Shown: piece by piece, positions 4,478 through 5,842 of the stretch
Layout: every line of letters starts with the position of its first letter
Position numbering within the stretch: position 1 is the first letter of the stretch
From: Candidatus Zixiibacteriota bacterium
Lineage (GTDB): Bacteria > Zixibacteria > MSB-5A5 > GN15 > PGXB01
Assembly (NCBI GenBank): GCA_030642025.1
Contig: DAOWOO010000102.1
Coordinates: forward strand, 1 to 5,842
DNA: 5,842 nucleotides
Reading direction: 5' to 3'
Notes under the pieces: model-generated
The model's database searches: none
What the model saw: the letters and a program-made list of their open reading frames with translations, nothing else
Told to the model about the DNA's origin: nothing
Program-made: the position numbers and the translations under genes

Positions 4478-5842
4478 TTGAGTAAGTACAAAAAGATTGC
4501 GATCTTACTATCCTCCCTGATAGTTCTGATACTATTGCCTCCACTGCTTTTGGCATCAACGACAGGCAAAATAGCAGGTACTGTGGAGGATGGTAAGACC
4601 GGAGAGCCGATTCCCGGCGCCACCATAAGGGTGACCGGAACAGATTTGATAACCCAGACGGATATTGACGGGGAGTATTTTCTTCTGAATCTCCCGGCCG
4701 GCTCCTATACTATTGAGGTTACCGTCATCGGCTTTCAGGTCGTTCAAAAGCATGACGTTCGCGTCCTGCTTGACTTGACTACCCCAGTCGACTTTGAAAT
4801 TGAGCAGGTTGACTACCCGCTGAAACGGAAGGTAAGGGTTTATGCCGAGCGCCCGCCGATCCAGCGAGACCTGACAGCTTCGCGGTCGATTGTAACATCG
4901 GACCAGCTGGCTTTTATACCAAACTCCCGCAGTGTCGGAGCCATCATGTCCAACATGGCGGGCACCGTCGTTGACCGCAGTAGCAACATTCATGTCAGGG
5001 GCGGCCGAACCGGTCAGGTGTCGTATTTTTACGACGGCTTTTCAATTCAGGATCCGTTTGTTGGCAGCGCCGGTATTCGCATCATGCCTGATGCGCTCGA
5101 GGAAGTCAACCTCACCTCGGGCGGCTTCTCAGCCGAATACGGTGAAGCATTGTCGGGTATCTTAAATGCTGTGTCCAAAGACGGTTCCCGAGACTATCAC
5201 GGCAAGATCAGGTTCTATGACGGCTATACTCATCGATACGATGTCAATACGGCCATGTTCAGCGACCTTAGTCGGTCCGATAATGTCTCGGTGGCGTACA
5301 ACCTGTCCGGACCGGTACCAATGATATTCGACAACCGGATGACTTTTTTCCTCGCCAGCGAGTACCTTACCAATGGTGGGTATTTGCCGCATAACAAGGC
5401 CACCACCTGGACGCATCATGCCAAGGTAAACTTCCAGCCGACTGCGAACCTGAAGTTCACCGGTGTGGGAAGTCTTTACAAGGGCGAGGGACAGGTTTAT
5501 TCTCACCGCGATGTTAATGACAAATCGTATGATTTCAACCAGGATGGGCTCGGCAAAAGCGAAGCCGAATCATACCTCTATGGCCTGAGGGGAAATTACA
5601 ACATCAATTCCAAGTCGATCATGATGTTTTCTTACAATCATTTTTATACCGAACGTAAAAAGGCTCCTGAAAACCTGTTTGATACCTACTGGACCGAATG
5701 GCCGGGATACTCTGAGGATGAAGATGGTGTCTATAACGGTACAATTCACGAGGACAATTATCTCGCCTCGCAGGAATACTTCTTTACCGGATTTACCACC
5801 GGCGATGACTTCAATCCGACCTACGGAAGGCGCTATACGAAA
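4478..5842 (+). CDS. TonB-dependent outer-membrane receptor with N-terminal carboxypeptidase-regulatory-like domain (C-terminus cut by window edge)
   Basis: This gene is open from TTG 4478 to the right edge: 455 codons, no stop. TTG is chosen because GGAGG at 4467-4471 is 6 bases upstream, an in-frame TAG stands at 4454-4456, no ATG or GTG lies between them, and the signal peptide begins right there (SKYKKIAILL, hydrophobic to about residue 26, cleavage near LLLAS). Residues about 29-108 form a carboxypeptidase-D regulatory-like/CarbopepD_reg_2 beta-sandwich (GKIAGTVEDGKTGEPIPGAT, DIDGEYFLLNLPAGSYTIEV). Residues about 125-235 are the plug: SIVTSDQLAFIPN, IHVRGGRTGQVSYFYDG, IMPDALEEVNLTSGGFSAEY, LSGILNAVSKDG. 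After about 240, alternating aromatic strands start the barrel. Complete receptors of this class run to about 700-1000 residues, so roughly half is missing. No clear TonB box is recognised. It probably imports an unidentified large or scarce solute; the plug does not reveal which. It is divergent from the binding-protein/kinase operon. Confidence 0.93.
   Translation, partial: MSKYKKIAILLSSLIVLILLPPLLLASTTGKIAGTVEDGKTGEPIPGATIRVTGTDLITQTDIDGEYFLLNLPAGSYTIEVTVIGFQVVQKHDVRVLLDLTTPVDFEIEQVDYPLKRKVRVYAERPPIQRDLTASRSIVTSDQLAFIPNSRSVGAIMSNMAGTVVDRSSNIHVRGGRTGQVSYFYDGFSIQDPFVGSAGIRIMPDALEEVNLTSGGFSAEYGEALSGILNAVSKDGSRDYHGKIRFYDGYTHRYDVNTAMFSDLSRSDNVSVAYNLSGPVPMIFDNRMTFFLASEYLTNGGYLPHNKATTWTHHAKVNFQPTANLKFTGVGSLYKGEGQVYSHRDVNDKSYDFNQDGLGKSEAESYLYGLRGNYNINSKSIMMFSYNHFYTERKKAPENLFDTYWTEWPGYSEDEDGVYNGTIHEDNYLASQEYFFTGFTTGDDFNPTYGRRYTK

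Noticed and set aside
4336..4993. Minus-strand open frames at 4336-4626 and 4556-4993
   Set aside because: They are antisense to the receptor's signal peptide, regulatory-like domain and plug, which read cleanly on the plus strand from a good ribosome site.
4932..5506. Open frames at 4932-5165 (plus) and 5162-5506 (minus)
   Set aside because: Both overlap the receptor's plug and first barrel strands in other frames and have no domain or ribosome site.

Overview
The window looks like a chromosomal piece from a Gram-negative bacterium: it has an outer-membrane TonB-dependent receptor, a periplasmic binding protein with a Sec signal, and a two-transmembrane histidine kinase. Base composition is near 50% GC by eye. 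The receptor style (carboxypeptidase-regulatory-like domain fused to the plug) and the long receiver/GAF protein suggest an FCB-type or candidate-phylum lineage (Zixibacteria-like), or possibly a deltaproteobacterial lineage. That placement is a guess from protein style only; no marker gene is present.

Two transcription units diverge from an intergenic region at about 4150-4477. On the minus strand, reading leftwards, lies a tight five-gene signalling operon: a COG2984/ABC_sub_bind-type periplasmic binding protein (4149-3184), a membrane HAMP/HisKA/HATPase sensor kinase (3187-1538), a stand-alone receiver (1511-1101), a second stand-alone receiver (1108-734), and a receiver plus coiled coil plus GAF-like protein cut by the left edge (737 to <1). 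Junctions are a 4-base ATGA overlap, a 26-base gap, an 8-base overlap and another ATGA overlap, so the genes are almost certainly co-transcribed and partly translationally coupled. No permease or ATPase gene is visible beside the binding protein. The simplest model is that the binding protein presents a ligand to the kinase's periplasmic domain, and the kinase phosphorylates up to three receivers. No DNA-binding output domain is visible in the window.

On the plus strand, from a TTG start at 4478 and running off the right edge, is a TonB-dependent receptor: signal peptide, carboxypeptidase-regulatory-like beta-sandwich, plug, and the first barrel strands. It is easily missed because it has neither an ATG start nor a stop inside the window. 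The divergent layout raises the possibility that the receptor imports the same ligand, or is controlled by the same signal, as the sensor operon.

The intergenic region holds a perfect 8-base inverted repeat (4327-4352) overlapping a candidate -35 box for the receptor, and further copies of its GGCGGT core. I see no RNA gene, mobile element, CRISPR array or convincing terminator.
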